A stretch of DNA of 64,000 nucleotides from positions 62,001 to 126,000 of the forward strand of contig NZ_QVMM01000007.1 of NCBI RefSeq assembly GCF_010501065.1, written 5' to 3'. How positions within the stretch are numbered: the stretch's first letter is position 1; each line of letters opens with the position of its first letter. Positions 35,959 through 46,900 of the stretch are shown piece by piece. The notes below the pieces were generated by a model. It was not told the DNA's origin and did not search any database. It saw only the letters and a program-made list of their open reading frames with translations. The stretch comes from Dysgonomonas sp. 216. Its GTDB lineage: Bacteria; Bacteroidota; Bacteroidia; Bacteroidales; Dysgonomonadaceae. Made by a program: the position numbers and the translations under genes.

Positions 35959-38133
35959 ATGCTAAAAAAAATAATAATACCTGTTATTATATTTACGATA
36001 ACTTCGATAAATATAATAGCCCAGACAAAACACAACCAATTAAGACTAAAAGATACCATAACCGACCGGAACATACAAGTTCCGATAGATGCAGACCATA
36101 ATCTTGAAGAATTATTAATTGATTGGAAAAAGAAGTTCAAACACCCATCGAACTACAACCCAAGTAAAGATAAAGATATCATTTATCCCGATTCAACTTA
36201 CGTGAACCGCCTTTACTCGCTTCCAACCGAAATGGAACTGGTATACAATCAAATTGTAAGATCTTACATCGATTTATACTCGTCGCGCAGGCGCTCATCG
36301 GTTTCTTACATGTTGGGCAAAGGGAAATACTATTTTCCACTAATAGAAGAAACTCTCGATAAATACCAGTTGCCCCTCGAACTAAAATATCTGCCGGTAA
36401 TAGAATCGGCCATAAATCCTGCCGCCGTATCGCGGGCTGGTGCTACAGGCCTTTGGCAGTTTATGCTGGCAACAGGACGTATGTACGATCTGGAAGTAAA
36501 CAGCCTTGTTGACGAACGCCGCGACCCAATAAAAGCAACCGATGCCGCTGCTCGTTACCTAAAAGACCTTTACGACATATATGGCGACTGGAATCTGGTA
36601 ATTGCCGCTTATAACTGCGGACCCGGAAATGTAAACAAAGCTATTCGCCGTAGTGGCGGACAACGCGACTACTGGGCTATTTACCCAAATTTGCCACGCG
36701 AAACAAGAGGTTATGTTCCATTGTTTATTGCAGCAACTTACATTATGAGTTACCACCAAAAGCACAACATACAGCCAATGGAGTATATTTACCCTATTGC
36801 CGTAGACACAGTAATGGTAACCAAAAACCTTCACTTTCAGCAAGTATCGGATTTATTAAACATACCTATCGAGGAACTTCGTGATCTTAACCCTCAGTAT
36901 AAAAAAGACATTATACCCGGCGATCACAAGCCCTATTCAATATGTTTACCGTCGAATATAGCCGGTCAGTTCCTTACCCATCAGGATACCATTTTTCGTC
37001 ATAAATCACAAGATTTGCTAACTCACCGCAAAATAGTAGAAGCACAGGGCTATACAACAAGTGCAAAAGGAGGACAAACCCACAAAGTTAAACGGGGCGA
37101 AAACCTAGGCGCTATTGCCCGAAAATACGGTGTTACTGTAAATCAAATACAACGTCTGAACAATATGAAATCGACCCGTATCAATCCGGGTAAAACTTTA
37201 ATAATACGACAAGGAAAGCCTGCAACCCAGCAAAGCAAAACCGAAAATAAAAAGCCAACCGAAACTCCGGCAGCAACTAAATCGGATACCAAAAAAGAAC
37301 CGACAAAACAAGCCGAAGGATCATCGCAGGATAGCGCCGACACAGAAAGTTCTGCCGGCAGCTTTTTTGCCGAATATTATAAAAATATTCAGGAAGATGA
37401 TGATAACACTGACGAGCTTTTAGAAAACGAAGATGCAGATATGGAAGTTGCCGATTCTATATCGATTGATGTAGCAGATACAACAATAGCCGAATCGGAT
37501 GACATACAGGTAACTAATCGTATATTAGCAGAAGATACACAAACAATTTACCATAAAGTAAGAATTGGCGAAACCCTTCTGCTGATAGCAAACCGTTATA
37601 ACGTTTCGACCAAGGAGATACAGGAATGGAATAATATCGATTCGAAAAAGGTAAGTATCGGGCAACGTTTGAAAATAATGCTCCCTAAAAAAGAACTCGA
37701 AAGAATGGTCGAAGCAAGAAAAGAAGCCGAAGCACAAAAAGAAGCCGACCTTAAACTCGAAGCCGAAATACAAAAAGAGGAAGAAGAGAAAAGGCTTGCC
37801 GAAGAAAAGAAAATAGCCGAGGAAAGAAAAGTTGCTGAAGAAAAAAGAATAGCAGAAGAGAAAAAACGTACCGAAGAAAGAAGAATAGCTGAAGAAAAAG
37901 AACACCGCGAAGCGTTAAAACAAGCAGAAGCAAGAAGGCTACTCGATAAAAATAAAAACGGAACCGGCACCCCTCGCCAAAAGACAATTACTTATGTAGT
38001 AAAAAAGGGAGATACTCTATCGGGCATTGCAAAACGATATAAAGGCGTAAAGGTTAACGATATAATGAAAGCCAGCAATATAACAAGCGATAAGCTGAGC
38101 CTCGGGCAAAAACTCACTATTCCCATAAAATAA
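35959..38133 (+). CDS. mltD: Membrane-bound lytic transglycosylase, MltD type, with three LysM domains
   Basis: A 724-aa cell wall hydrolase. The signal peptide is MLKKIIIPVIIFTITSINIIA. The GH23 lytic transglycosylase domain (about residues 130-260) has ELKYLPVIESAINPAAVSRA with the catalytic Glu, GATGLWQFM and NLVIAAYNCGPGNVNKAI. Three LysM peptidoglycan-binding domains follow: HKVKRGENLGAIARKYGV (about 376), YHKVRIGETLLLIANRYNV (about 530) and YVVKKGDTLSGIAKRYKG at the C-terminus. Between the second and third lies a highly charged Glu/Lys/Ala-rich helix (about residues 570-660), probably a coiled coil spacer. It cleaves glycan strands to 1,6-anhydro products. Part of the par-region gene group. 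Confidence 0.92.
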   Translation: MLKKIIIPVIIFTITSINIIAQTKHNQLRLKDTITDRNIQVPIDADHNLEELLIDWKKKFKHPSNYNPSKDKDIIYPDSTYVNRLYSLPTEMELVYNQIVRSYIDLYSSRRRSSVSYMLGKGKYYFPLIEETLDKYQLPLELKYLPVIESAINPAAVSRAGATGLWQFMLATGRMYDLEVNSLVDERRDPIKATDAAARYLKDLYDIYGDWNLVIAAYNCGPGNVNKAIRRSGGQRDYWAIYPNLPRETRGYVPLFIAATYIMSYHQKHNIQPMEYIYPIAVDTVMVTKNLHFQQVSDLLNIPIEELRDLNPQYKKDIIPGDHKPYSICLPSNIAGQFLTHQDTIFRHKSQDLLTHRKIVEAQGYTTSAKGGQTHKVKRGENLGAIARKYGVTVNQIQRLNNMKSTRINPGKTLIIRQGKPATQQSKTENKKPTETPAATKSDTKKEPTKQAEGSSQDSADTESSAGSFFAEYYKNIQEDDDNTDELLENEDADMEVADSISIDVADTTIAESDDIQVTNRILAEDTQTIYHKVRIGETLLLIANRYNVSTKEIQEWNNIDSKKVSIGQRLKIMLPKKELERMVEARKEAEAQKEADLKLEAEIQKEEEEKRLAEEKKIAEERKVAEEKRIAEEKKRTEERRIAEEKEHREALKQAEARRLLDKNKNGTGTPRQKTITYVVKKGDTLSGIAKRYKGVKVNDIMKASNITSDKLSLGQKLTIPIK

Positions 38134-38158
38134 GCACATAAATTTGGGAATCATTTAT

Positions 38159-38166
38159 TAACTTTG
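38159..38166 (+). promoter_or_regulatory. Putative -7 element TAACTTTG for the rel gene
   Basis: TAACTTTG matches TAnnTTTG in the 56-bp spacer, 23 bp before the ATG at 38190. Confidence 0.5.
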
Positions 38167-38189
38167 CTCTTTCACTGTCGCAACATTTT

Positions 38190-40460
38190 ATGAGCAAAGA
38201 AAAAAGAGATAAGGAAGACGAATTACTAATTGAGAAAGAGTTTAATACTCTTATTCAATATTATTTAAACTCGAACCACAGGCGTAAGATTGAGCTGATA
38301 ACAAAAGCATTTAATCTTGCAAACGAGGCTCATAAAGGAGCACGCCGACGTTCGGGCGAACCTTATATCCTTCACCCCATTGCCGTTGCACAAATAGTAT
38401 GTAAAGATATCGGGTTGGGATCAACCTCCATATGTTCGGCTCTATTACACGATGTTGTAGAAGATACCGATTACACGGTAGAGGACATTCAAGCCCTGTT
38501 TGGCGAAAAAATTGCCCGCATTGTAGATGGACTTACCAAAATATCGGGCGGAATGTTTGGTGACAATGTTATATCGGCACAAGCCGAAAATTTCAGAAAG
38601 CTGTTGCTTACAATGTCGGACGACATCAGGGTAATATTAGTAAAAATAGCCGACCGCCTACACAACATGCGTACATTGGGCGCTATGCTACCTGCAAAAA
38701 GGCATAAAATAGCAGGCGAAACCATGTACATTTATGCACCTTTAGCACATCGTTTAGGCTTATTTGCCATAAAAACGGAACTAGAAGAACTAAGTTTCAA
38801 ATACGAAAATCCCGAAGCATACAACGAAATTGCCGACAAACTTAGGGCCAGCTACAGTAAACGAAATGCTATATACGAAAATTTTGCAGAACCGGTAAAA
38901 GAACGCCTCGACACAGAAGGGTTTAAATACGAAATAAAAGCACGGGACAAGTCGGTTTATTCTATCTGGAACAAGATGCAGGCAAAATCGGTTCCGTTCG
39001 AAGAAATTTACGACATATTTGCTGTACGCATTATATTCGAAGACAAACCCGGAGTAGACGAAAGAAAACAATGTTGGGATATTTATTCTACCATTACAAG
39101 TATATACAGGCTTCGTCCCGATCGGATCAGAGACTGGGTGAGCCGTCCAAAATCGAACGGATATCAGGCCTTGCATCTTACTGTGATGGGACCCGATGGC
39201 GAATGGATAGAAATACAGATACGCAGCCGTAGAATGGACGAAATTGCCGAAAAAGGCTTCGCTGCACACTGGAAATATAAAGAAGGAAAAATTGAGGAAG
39301 ATAACGAACTAGAGAAATGGTTGAAAACCATTAAAGAAATTCTGGAGAATCCTAATCCTAATGCAATAGACTTCCTCGACACAATAAAATTAAACCTATT
39401 TTCGCAGGAAATATTTGTATTTACTCCTAAAGGCGAAATAAAAACAATGGCTCTGGGAGCCACAGCTCTTGATTTTGCATACGAACTACATTCCGACATA
39501 GGCGACCATGCTATAGGCGCAAAGGTAAATCATAAACTTGTTCCGCTAAGCCAACGATTAAATAGCGGAGATCAGGTTGAAATTATTACTTCAAAAAACA
39601 AACAGCCTCAACCCAGCTGGAAAAATATAGTTACAACAGCCAAAGCCAAAACAAAGCTTGAGTCGGCACTGCGTAAGCAAAGAAAAGAAGCGACTAAACG
39701 TGGCGAAAAAATATTAAACGAAATATTTAAAAAGTCGCAAGTAGAATTTTCCCAGCCGATACTTGACAGAATGTTGGACTTCTACAAGAAAAATAAAAAA
39801 GAAGACCTTTTTTACGCTATAGGTAACAAAGAAATAGATTTGCCCGAAAGAGCAGAGAAACTAATGAACCTGAAAAAAAGCAACTCGGGAAATCTTTTAG
39901 TAAGGTACATGAAACAAGCTTTGCATGCCGTTAAAAAGCAGGAAAAAATGCAACCTATAGCTGTTATTAAAGAAAAACAAGACGAACCTATTGACGTAAA
40001 AAAAACATATATACTTGAAGAAGAAGGTCTTCAAAAAAATTATAAAATTGCAACATGTTGCAGCCCCATTCCGGGAGATAATGTATTCGGGTATCTGACC
40101 GAAAACAACGAAGTAGAAATACACAATGTAACATGCCCTGTAGGACTAAGGCTGAAAAGTAATTTCGGAAACCGCATCCTTACCGTAAAATGGGGTAGCT
40201 ATGTACAAGATTCTTTTCTTTCAACAATCAATATATCGGGTATCGATCGCCGGGGAATGCTTCTCGAAATCACCCAAACCTTATCGGCCAGCGGATTGAT
40301 AAATATCAAAGCTGTAGATATTGAATCGAAAGATGGAATTTTCGAAGGTAAAATAGAAGTATATGTACACGACGTAAAAGAAGTTCAGAAACTTTGCAGT
40401 CAGATAACCAAAATAGACGGAGTTCAGTCGGTAAACAGAGTAATAGGATTTAAAGAATGA
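38190..40460 (+). CDS. relA: Bifunctional (p)ppGpp synthetase/hydrolase Rel
   Basis: Stringent response enzyme of 756 aa, the long RSH type. The HD hydrolase domain is intact ([42 protein letters not shown]). The synthetase domain follows with [33 protein letters not shown] and [20 protein letters not shown]. The TGS domain ([20 protein letters not shown]) and a C-terminal ACT domain ([18 protein letters not shown]) regulate it through the ribosome. As a single RSH with both active sites it may equally be named spoT. The stop overlaps the ruvB ATG (ATGA), giving translational coupling. Confidence 0.95.
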   Translation: MSKEKRDKEDELLIEKEFNTLIQYYLNSNHRRKIELITKAFNLANEAHKGARRRSGEPYILHPIAVAQIVCKDIGLGSTSICSALLHDVVEDTDYTVEDIQALFGEKIARIVDGLTKISGGMFGDNVISAQAENFRKLLLTMSDDIRVILVKIADRLHNMRTLGAMLPAKRHKIAGETMYIYAPLAHRLGLFAIKTELEELSFKYENPEAYNEIADKLRASYSKRNAIYENFAEPVKERLDTEGFKYEIKARDKSVYSIWNKMQAKSVPFEEIYDIFAVRIIFEDKPGVDERKQCWDIYSTITSIYRLRPDRIRDWVSRPKSNGYQALHLTVMGPDGEWIEIQIRSRRMDEIAEKGFAAHWKYKEGKIEEDNELEKWLKTIKEILENPNPNAIDFLDTIKLNLFSQEIFVFTPKGEIKTMALGATALDFAYELHSDIGDHAIGAKVNHKLVPLSQRLNSGDQVEIITSKNKQPQPSWKNIVTTAKAKTKLESALRKQRKEATKRGEKILNEIFKKSQVEFSQPILDRMLDFYKKNKKEDLFYAIGNKEIDLPERAEKLMNLKKSNSGNLLVRYMKQALHAVKKQEKMQPIAVIKEKQDEPIDVKKTYILEEEGLQKNYKIATCCSPIPGDNVFGYLTENNEVEIHNVTCPVGLRLKSNFGNRILTVKWGSYVQDSFLSTINISGIDRRGMLLEITQTLSASGLINIKAVDIESKDGIFEGKIEVYVHDVKEVQKLCSQITKIDGVQSVNRVIGFKE

Positions 40461-41479
40461 CAGATTCGTTCAATATACATAACGAAAACCTAAACAATTC
40501 GGAGCGCGAATTCGAGAATGCCCTGCGTCCTCTTACATTCGGTAGTTTTAGCGGACAAGATAAAATTGTAGAAAACCTGCGTATATTCGTTGCAGCCGCA
40601 AAAATGAGAGGAGAATCGCTCGACCATACATTATTGCATGGCCCTCCGGGATTGGGTAAAACAACCCTCTCAAATATCATCGCAAACGAATTGGGTGTAG
40701 GGTTTAAAGTTACATCAGGTCCTGTACTCGATAAACCGGGCGATTTGGCCGGATTACTTACCTCTCTCGAACCCAACGATGTTCTTTTTATCGACGAAAT
40801 ACACCGCCTTTCTCCCATCGTAGAGGAATACCTCTATAGCGCAATGGAAGATTACCGGATTGATATAATGATAGATAAGGGACCTTCGGCACGTTCTATA
40901 CAAATTGAATTAAATCCGTTCACGCTAGTAGGAGCAACAACACGTAGCGGGCTATTAACCAGTCCTTTACGAGCACGTTTCGGAATAAATATGCACCTCG
41001 AATATTACGATATGAAAACGCTGACAGGCATCATCCGCCGTTCGGCAAACATACTCGATATTCCATGTGCCAACGATGCTGCAACCGAAATATCGTCGCG
41101 TAGCAGGGGAACTCCACGTATAGCTAATGCTCTGTTGCGCCGAGTTCGCGATTTTGCACAAGTAAAAGGTTCGGGCAAAATAGACAAAGATATAGCTATT
41201 TATGCTCTCGAAGCTTTAAACATCGACCGATATGGTCTTGACGAAGTAGACAATAAGATACTATTGACAATTATAGATAAATTCAAAGGAGGACCTGTTG
41301 GTATATCTACCATCGCAACAGCTTTAGGCGAAGACAGCGGCACTATTGAAGAAGTTTATGAACCTTATTTGATAAAAGAAGGATTTATGAAACGTACCCC
41401 TCGTGGGCGAGAAGTTACCGAATTGGCCTACACCCATTTGGGACGAAAACGTATAAACGATCAAGGATTCTTATTCTGA
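40457..41479 (+). CDS. ruvB: Holliday junction branch migration ATPase RuvB
   Basis: AAA+ motor that drives branch migration with RuvA. The 340-aa protein has the canonical order: [19 protein letters not shown], Walker [16 protein letters not shown], Walker [21 protein letters not shown], sensor region [20 protein letters not shown], arginine finger region [20 protein letters not shown], and the C-terminal winged helix with [14 protein letters not shown] and [17 protein letters not shown]. The start codon overlaps the rel stop. recG follows after 12 bp, giving a rel-ruvB-recG group that joins stringent response and recombination repair genes. Confidence 0.97.
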   Translation: MTDSFNIHNENLNNSEREFENALRPLTFGSFSGQDKIVENLRIFVAAAKMRGESLDHTLLHGPPGLGKTTLSNIIANELGVGFKVTSGPVLDKPGDLAGLLTSLEPNDVLFIDEIHRLSPIVEEYLYSAMEDYRIDIMIDKGPSARSIQIELNPFTLVGATTRSGLLTSPLRARFGINMHLEYYDMKTLTGIIRRSANILDIPCANDAATEISSRSRGTPRIANALLRRVRDFAQVKGSGKIDKDIAIYALEALNIDRYGLDEVDNKILLTIIDKFKGGPVGISTIATALGEDSGTIEEVYEPYLIKEGFMKRTPRGREVTELAYTHLGRKRINDQGFLF

Positions 41480-41491
41480 GAAAATATATAG

Positions 41492-43573
41492 ATGAGCACC
41501 GATATCAAATTCCTCGCCGGAGTAGGTCCTAAAAAAGCCGAAATTCTGAACAAGGAAATCGACATTTTTACGGTCGAAGATATCCTTTATTACTTTCCTT
41601 ATCGCTATATCGACCGCAGCCGTATTTATCTCATACGCGAGATAGACGGAAATATGCCATACATACAACTGAAAGGACATATTACAGCCTTCGAAACATT
41701 CGGCGAAGGACGAAATAAAAGGCTGGTAGGACATTTTACCGACGGAACAGGAATAATAGACTTAGTATGGTTTCAGGGGGCAAAATTTATAGTAGACAAA
41801 TATCGTACTTACTCGCCATATATTATCTTCGGGAAACCTACCGTATTTGGCAGCAAAATAAACATCGCACACCCCGAAATAGATGCTTATATTGACGAAG
41901 CTAGTCGTCCAGTAGGGCTTACAGGTTTTTATAATACTACCGAAAAAATGAAAAAGCACTATCTGAATTCGAAAGCAATTCAGAAAATTGTGCACTCGGC
42001 TCTGGTATCCACATTATCGCATATCGACGAAACACTGCCCGAACATGTAATACAGCAAGCTAGGGTTATAGAGTTAAAAAAAGCTTTAAGAAACATTCAT
42101 TTCCCCGAAAATCCTGCAATCCTCAGGGATGCGCAGTTCAGGTTAAAATTTGAGGAATTATTCTATATACAGCTGAACCTGCTTCAATACAGAAGCGATC
42201 GAAAGAAACTGAAAGGATTTGTTTTTTCGCAAGTAGGAGATTATTTCAACTCTTTCTACAATCAGAACTTACCTTTCGAACTTACCAATGCCCAAAAACG
42301 GATTATTCGCGAAATAAGGCACGATATGGCAACCGGCGAACAGATGAACCGATTACTTCAAGGCGATGTTGGCAGCGGAAAGACCCTTGTTGCTCTTATG
42401 CTGATGCTCATAGCCATTGACAACGGATTTCAAGCCTGCCTGATGGCGCCAACAGAGATTTTGGCTACCCAACACTACGAGACGATAAAAGAGTTGCTAT
42501 TCGGTCTTAACATCCACGTTGATTTGCTTACCGGATCGACAAAGAAGGCTGCACGCGAGAAAATACATAACAATCTTCTTACCGGAGATTTACAGATATT
42601 AATAGGCACTCACGCATTGATAGAAGACACTGTTCAGTTCGCAAACCTAGGGTTGGTTATAGTAGACGAACAGCACCGATTTGGAGTAGCACAAAGAGCT
42701 AAATTGTGGAAAAAAAACACACGCCCTCCGCATGTGCTGGTTATGACTGCCACACCTATACCTCGCACACTGGCAATGACTGTTTATGGCGATCTTGACG
42801 TTTCGGTTATCGACGAATTACCGCCGGGACGCAAACCAATTCAAACAGTACATCAATACGACAAAAAGAGAGGAGCATTATATCAATCGGTACGGAAACA
42901 ATTGCATGAGGGGCGGCAAGTATATATAGTTTATCCACTGATAGAAGAAAGTGAAAAACTCGACCTGAAAAATCTGGAAGATGGTTACAAGCATATTTGC
43001 GAAGTATTCCCCGAATATAAAGTATGCAAGGTTCACGGAAAGATGAAACCAAAGGACAAAGACGAGGAGATGCGCAGGTTTGCCAATAACGATGCCCAAA
43101 TAATGGTGGCAACTACGGTAATAGAAGTAGGAGTAAACGTACCAAATGCTTCGGTTATGATAATCGAAAGTGCACAACGATTCGGTCTTTCCCAGCTTCA
43201 TCAATTAAGGGGGCGTGTGGGGCGTGGAGCCGACCAATCGTTTTGTATACTGATAACTCCATACGAATTGTCGACAGACACACGCAAACGCATAAATATA
43301 ATGGTGGAAAGTAACGATGGGTTCGAAATTGCAGAAGCAGACCTTAAATTGCGAGGACCCGGCGATCTGGAAGGAACGCAACAAAGCGGAGTTGCTTTTA
43401 ACCTGAGAATAGCAAATCTTGTTCGCGATGGCGAAATTGTAAACTTTGCCCGCGAAATTGCAGATAAGGTTTTGGATGAAGATCCTGATTTATCTACACC
43501 CAAAAATCTAATATTAAAACGGCAGCTCAAAAAACTTAGCGGAAACCGTTTCAATTGGGGAATTATCAGTTAG
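41492..43573 (+). CDS. recG: ATP-dependent DNA helicase RecG
   Basis: Helicase that remodels stalled replication forks. The 693-aa protein has the N-terminal wedge (OB fold) domain (KFLAGVGPKKAEILNKEIDI, YFPYRYIDRSRIYLIREI). The SF2 helicase motifs follow: RLLQGDVGSGKTLVALMLM (motif I), MAPTEILATQHYE, GTHALIEDTVQF, VIVDEQHRFGVAQRA (motif II, DEQH), VMTATPIPRTLAMTVYGDL (motif III), ATTVIEVGVNVPNASVMIIE and QLRGRVGRG. The C-terminal DLEGTQQSG is family typical. Last gene of the rel-ruvB-recG group, ended by a bidirectional terminator. Confidence 0.97.
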   Translation: MSTDIKFLAGVGPKKAEILNKEIDIFTVEDILYYFPYRYIDRSRIYLIREIDGNMPYIQLKGHITAFETFGEGRNKRLVGHFTDGTGIIDLVWFQGAKFIVDKYRTYSPYIIFGKPTVFGSKINIAHPEIDAYIDEASRPVGLTGFYNTTEKMKKHYLNSKAIQKIVHSALVSTLSHIDETLPEHVIQQARVIELKKALRNIHFPENPAILRDAQFRLKFEELFYIQLNLLQYRSDRKKLKGFVFSQVGDYFNSFYNQNLPFELTNAQKRIIREIRHDMATGEQMNRLLQGDVGSGKTLVALMLMLIAIDNGFQACLMAPTEILATQHYETIKELLFGLNIHVDLLTGSTKKAAREKIHNNLLTGDLQILIGTHALIEDTVQFANLGLVIVDEQHRFGVAQRAKLWKKNTRPPHVLVMTATPIPRTLAMTVYGDLDVSVIDELPPGRKPIQTVHQYDKKRGALYQSVRKQLHEGRQVYIVYPLIEESEKLDLKNLEDGYKHICEVFPEYKVCKVHGKMKPKDKDEEMRRFANNDAQIMVATTVIEVGVNVPNASVMIIESAQRFGLSQLHQLRGRVGRGADQSFCILITPYELSTDTRKRINIMVESNDGFEIAEADLKLRGPGDLEGTQQSGVAFNLRIANLVRDGEIVNFAREIADKVLDEDPDLSTPKNLILKRQLKKLSGNRFNWGIIS

Positions 43574-43597
43574 CCAATTCTTTTATGTAAAAAACAA

Positions 43598-43628
43598 AGA
43601 AGGATTACTTGTTATAAGTAATCCTTCT
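43598..43628. terminator. Bidirectional terminator between recG and surface-protein cassette A
   Basis: A 13-bp perfect stem AGAAGGATTACTT (43598-43610) pairs with AAGTAATCCTTCT (43616-43628) with a GTTAT loop. It separates the converging recG and cassette A transcripts. Confidence 0.87.
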
Positions 43629-43652
43629 TCTATTATAATTTAGCTACAGATA

Positions 43653-43967
43653 TTAAGCCTGCAAGCCTTTACGTTTCTTGTACAACAGGTAAAAACCCAA
43701 GGTTAAGAATACCAAAGCCGGCGAATAATCGCCTATCGGTGTATCTTTCCCCCCAATAGGGTCACCACCCACAACAGGAGGAGCATAAACTTCGCTACCG
43801 CTTATAGCCTCGCTGGGTAAAGTACCATTATCTTGTATTGTTTGGTATGCATCCGACGATGGCAATTGAGCGCCATCAGCCTGCGCAGTTACAGGAACCA
43901 ATATTGCTGCAATAGCAAGTACTAATACTAATAATCTGCTGTTTATGTTAATATTTACTCTTTTCAT
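43653..43967 (-). CDS. Cassette A small protein with signal peptide and C-terminal membrane tail
   Basis: A 104-aa protein. It has a basic N-terminus and signal peptide (about residues 10-28, ending VTAQA), a short acidic/Ser-rich extracytoplasmic part (AQLPSSDAYQTIQDNGTLPS), and a C-terminal unit made of DTPIGDYS, a hydrophobic helix (ALVFLTLGFYLLY) and a basic end KKRKG. Its start overlaps the giant gene stop as ATGA. The paralogues at 51167 and 58674 share LPS-S/D-xxY and a Pro-(Ile/Leu) motif before the helix. The layout resembles C-terminal sorting signals of the PEP-CTERM/PID-CTERM kind, but no processing enzyme is in view. Possible surface-anchor partner of the giant protein; inferred. 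Confidence 0.75.
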   Translation of the reverse strand: MKRVNININSRLLVLVLAIAAILVPVTAQADGAQLPSSDAYQTIQDNGTLPSEAISGSEVYAPPVVGGDPIGGKDTPIGDYSPALVFLTLGFYLLYKKRKGLQA

Positions 43968-46900
43968 CGTATTACTATTTTCCTTAGTTCTTGTTTTAAC
44001 CCTTCGCGCGATACTTTAACAATATAAGTACCTTCCGAAACATTCAGTTGGTGAGTATAGCTGGTTGACGATATGTTATCGGCATACAATACACGGATAC
44101 CCGATACACTTAAAACCTCAACCGACGACAGTTCATCGCTCGACAGTATTTTCAACTCTTTGTTATTATTAACGCTTACCGACAAATCGGATTGATTATC
44201 CGTAATGCCTAAACCTTCATAATATGTGAAGTGTAGTTCGAAACGGTCAGGAGCTAAACCTCCTTTAACGTAATTGCCTTCCGTTTTGTCGTAAACACAA
44301 TCACACTTAGGCGTGAAACGGTAATAACCACCCTCAGTTACATCCATACGTCCACCATCTTTCGTGTCGTAAAGTACAGCGCTCTTAATAAGATTACCTC
44401 CTTTGTTGAATCTCAAATAACCGTTTGCTCCCTGATAACAAGACTCTATTCCGAATTTGACAACTTCGGGCAAGTTATTGGCAACCTGATCGCTATTAAG
44501 GTTACCCTCTTCATTCATAAAGAATGTTTCTATCTTCTTATCCATATTGTATGGGAAAACAAGTTTCGTAACATCGTTCGTATAATCATAGTTAAACAAC
44601 AACGTTGAAACAACCTGAACACTATCGGTTACAAAACCGTCGCCCTCTCTTTCAGGAGGTGTTACACCTGTTACCGTAAACCATCCTTTTCGTGGCGATC
44701 CTCCCGAACGGGCAGAGATATCCTGAGAACGCGGCTTAGGTTGTGCAGAACTTCCTTGTATGCTTACCACCGAATTATCTCCCTCTAAAGGCATAATCAG
44801 ATAGTTCCTTGACGGATTAGCTAATATTTCGACCACAAAACCTTGCAAAGGCGCAATTTCGTTAGTCATTGTAGCATCTATTGTTTCGCCGGGTATCGAA
44901 CGATACGACAAGAAGCCATCGGTAGTAGTATTATTATACCAATAGTTATTGCTTATTATATCGCTGTTATTCAAATAAAGCATATCAAAATCGAGGTGAC
45001 ACATCAACGGATTACCTATCATAACCCGACGGGTAGCACTTCCTCCCGGTAACTCGGGCAATGGCATATGATACATTGCAACTTTCACGCCATCGCGGTC
45101 GTTCGCAAACATCACAGTATCCTGATCGTTTTCGTATGTAAAACGTGCTCCTTTATAACCACGTGTTATATAAGCATAATCGTCTGCTATTGGAGTCAAA
45201 TCGGCTTTATTGTAATATTGGAACTTGCTCTGTCCCGAATTATATGAATGCAAACGAGCCGAATGTTCTGCTGTATTACTATTCATATAGAACGGTAACT
45301 CTACAACCCCTTTCAATGCTTCCATGTTTTTATGGTCGGTCCAGCCAATATACGGGCCTCCCACGTTGTAATAACCTCCTGCATACAATGCCATAGCATT
45401 TCCTGTTGTCGACAACTCCTGAGTGAGCGTATGGAAAGGTCTTGTATACGAGTCGTGAGAAGTGAAATTATTCTGCGGATTAGTAGCATTAAACAAACGC
45501 TGGTACATCCAAGGATAACCCGACATGCTGAAGTCGCCTCCCACAATGTGTTTCAGCGGGCTCGACACCATATACCAACGGTCGCGAAGCATTACCGGAA
45601 CAGTATTAGTAGCACCCTGTGCATAATAAGGATAACCACCGTTAGCCACTGTTGCCTGATCTTTTGCCGAATATGCAGGATATCCTTCGTAAGGATATGC
45701 ACCGTAATAATTAAAGTTATACTGAACCTTTGCAAAACTATACTGCAAATAATGAGGGAATATAGTTTCCGAACCGTAGTGATAGATAATAGTATCGCAC
45801 GCAGGCAATCCTAAAATCTCGGTTCCGATTACGCGCGGAGTATAATCTTTATCCAGATTCGGATAGTTTTTAGAGTTACCTGCAATATGCACCGTTGTAC
45901 ATGGCGCAGGAACAGCTTTTGCTGTATTTATCGACGTACCCTCAACTATTAACCAGTTGTCTGTGTTATGCCAGTTATTATCGGCTGCAGCCGGATTCCA
46001 ATACATCAACCTGTCGGCCACCGATAAATCGAGATAACGGGTAACTATCTCACCGTCACAACCCGGTATGGTTATTTCGAGTTTGTATTTACCCGAATGA
46101 TCTAAACTTGCAGATCCAATAACCGGAGTACGTTCATCACTTTCTGTTGTATTAGGGAAATACCATTTATATGTGGCACGAGGCCCTAGAGCCCTTGCAT
46201 TCAGCTTCACTTCGTCGCCAATACATCTGCGGCTCGATCCCGATACCCATAATAAAGTTTCGTTATTCAAATCGTAAAGGCCAATATCGGTAGTTACTTC
46301 CGATCCACAACCAAGGTCGGTAACACGTACCGTTAGTGTATCGGCTGTAGTATTCGATCCCCAACCATCAAATTCACCTGTTGTATTGGGAGTATCTATG
46401 TGTACCGAAGTATTATTTTTTTCGAACAGCTCGTAATAATAATTTCCGCTACCACCTGTGGCACTAATATACACATAACCTTTCGAGTTGTTGCTGGGGC
46501 AACGATAAGCCGCCGAAGAACTTTTATCGACCTGCAATTGAGGTATATTTATATCCACCTCGAAATCGGTGTTACAATAACCATTATTATTATAAAAATA
46601 ATTATAGTGATTACTTGTTCGTATAGTATATTTACCCGATTTAGACAAGTACAAAGAATCGACTCCACTGGATATATATTCGCTACTGCTATTGGCATAA
46701 GTAACTGTTGCACCCGATGGTTTTGTTTGCACCTGGGCATATCCTGGCTGTAGTGACGAAGTTCCTGCAGGATTAATAGGGGTCATTGTATAAGGCTTGT
46801 TATTTTTGAATTTAACAACGGCCGTTCCGCACCGATACACAACTTCGAAAGGTTCGGTCTCTACCGAATACTCATAAGTTGTATAAGTATGAGATACACT

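Noticed and set aside
37525-37987. Several Phe/Ser-rich minus-strand frames
   Set aside because: They are the reverse of the Glu/Lys-rich coiled coil of mltD, which reads as Phe/Ser/Leu on the other strand.
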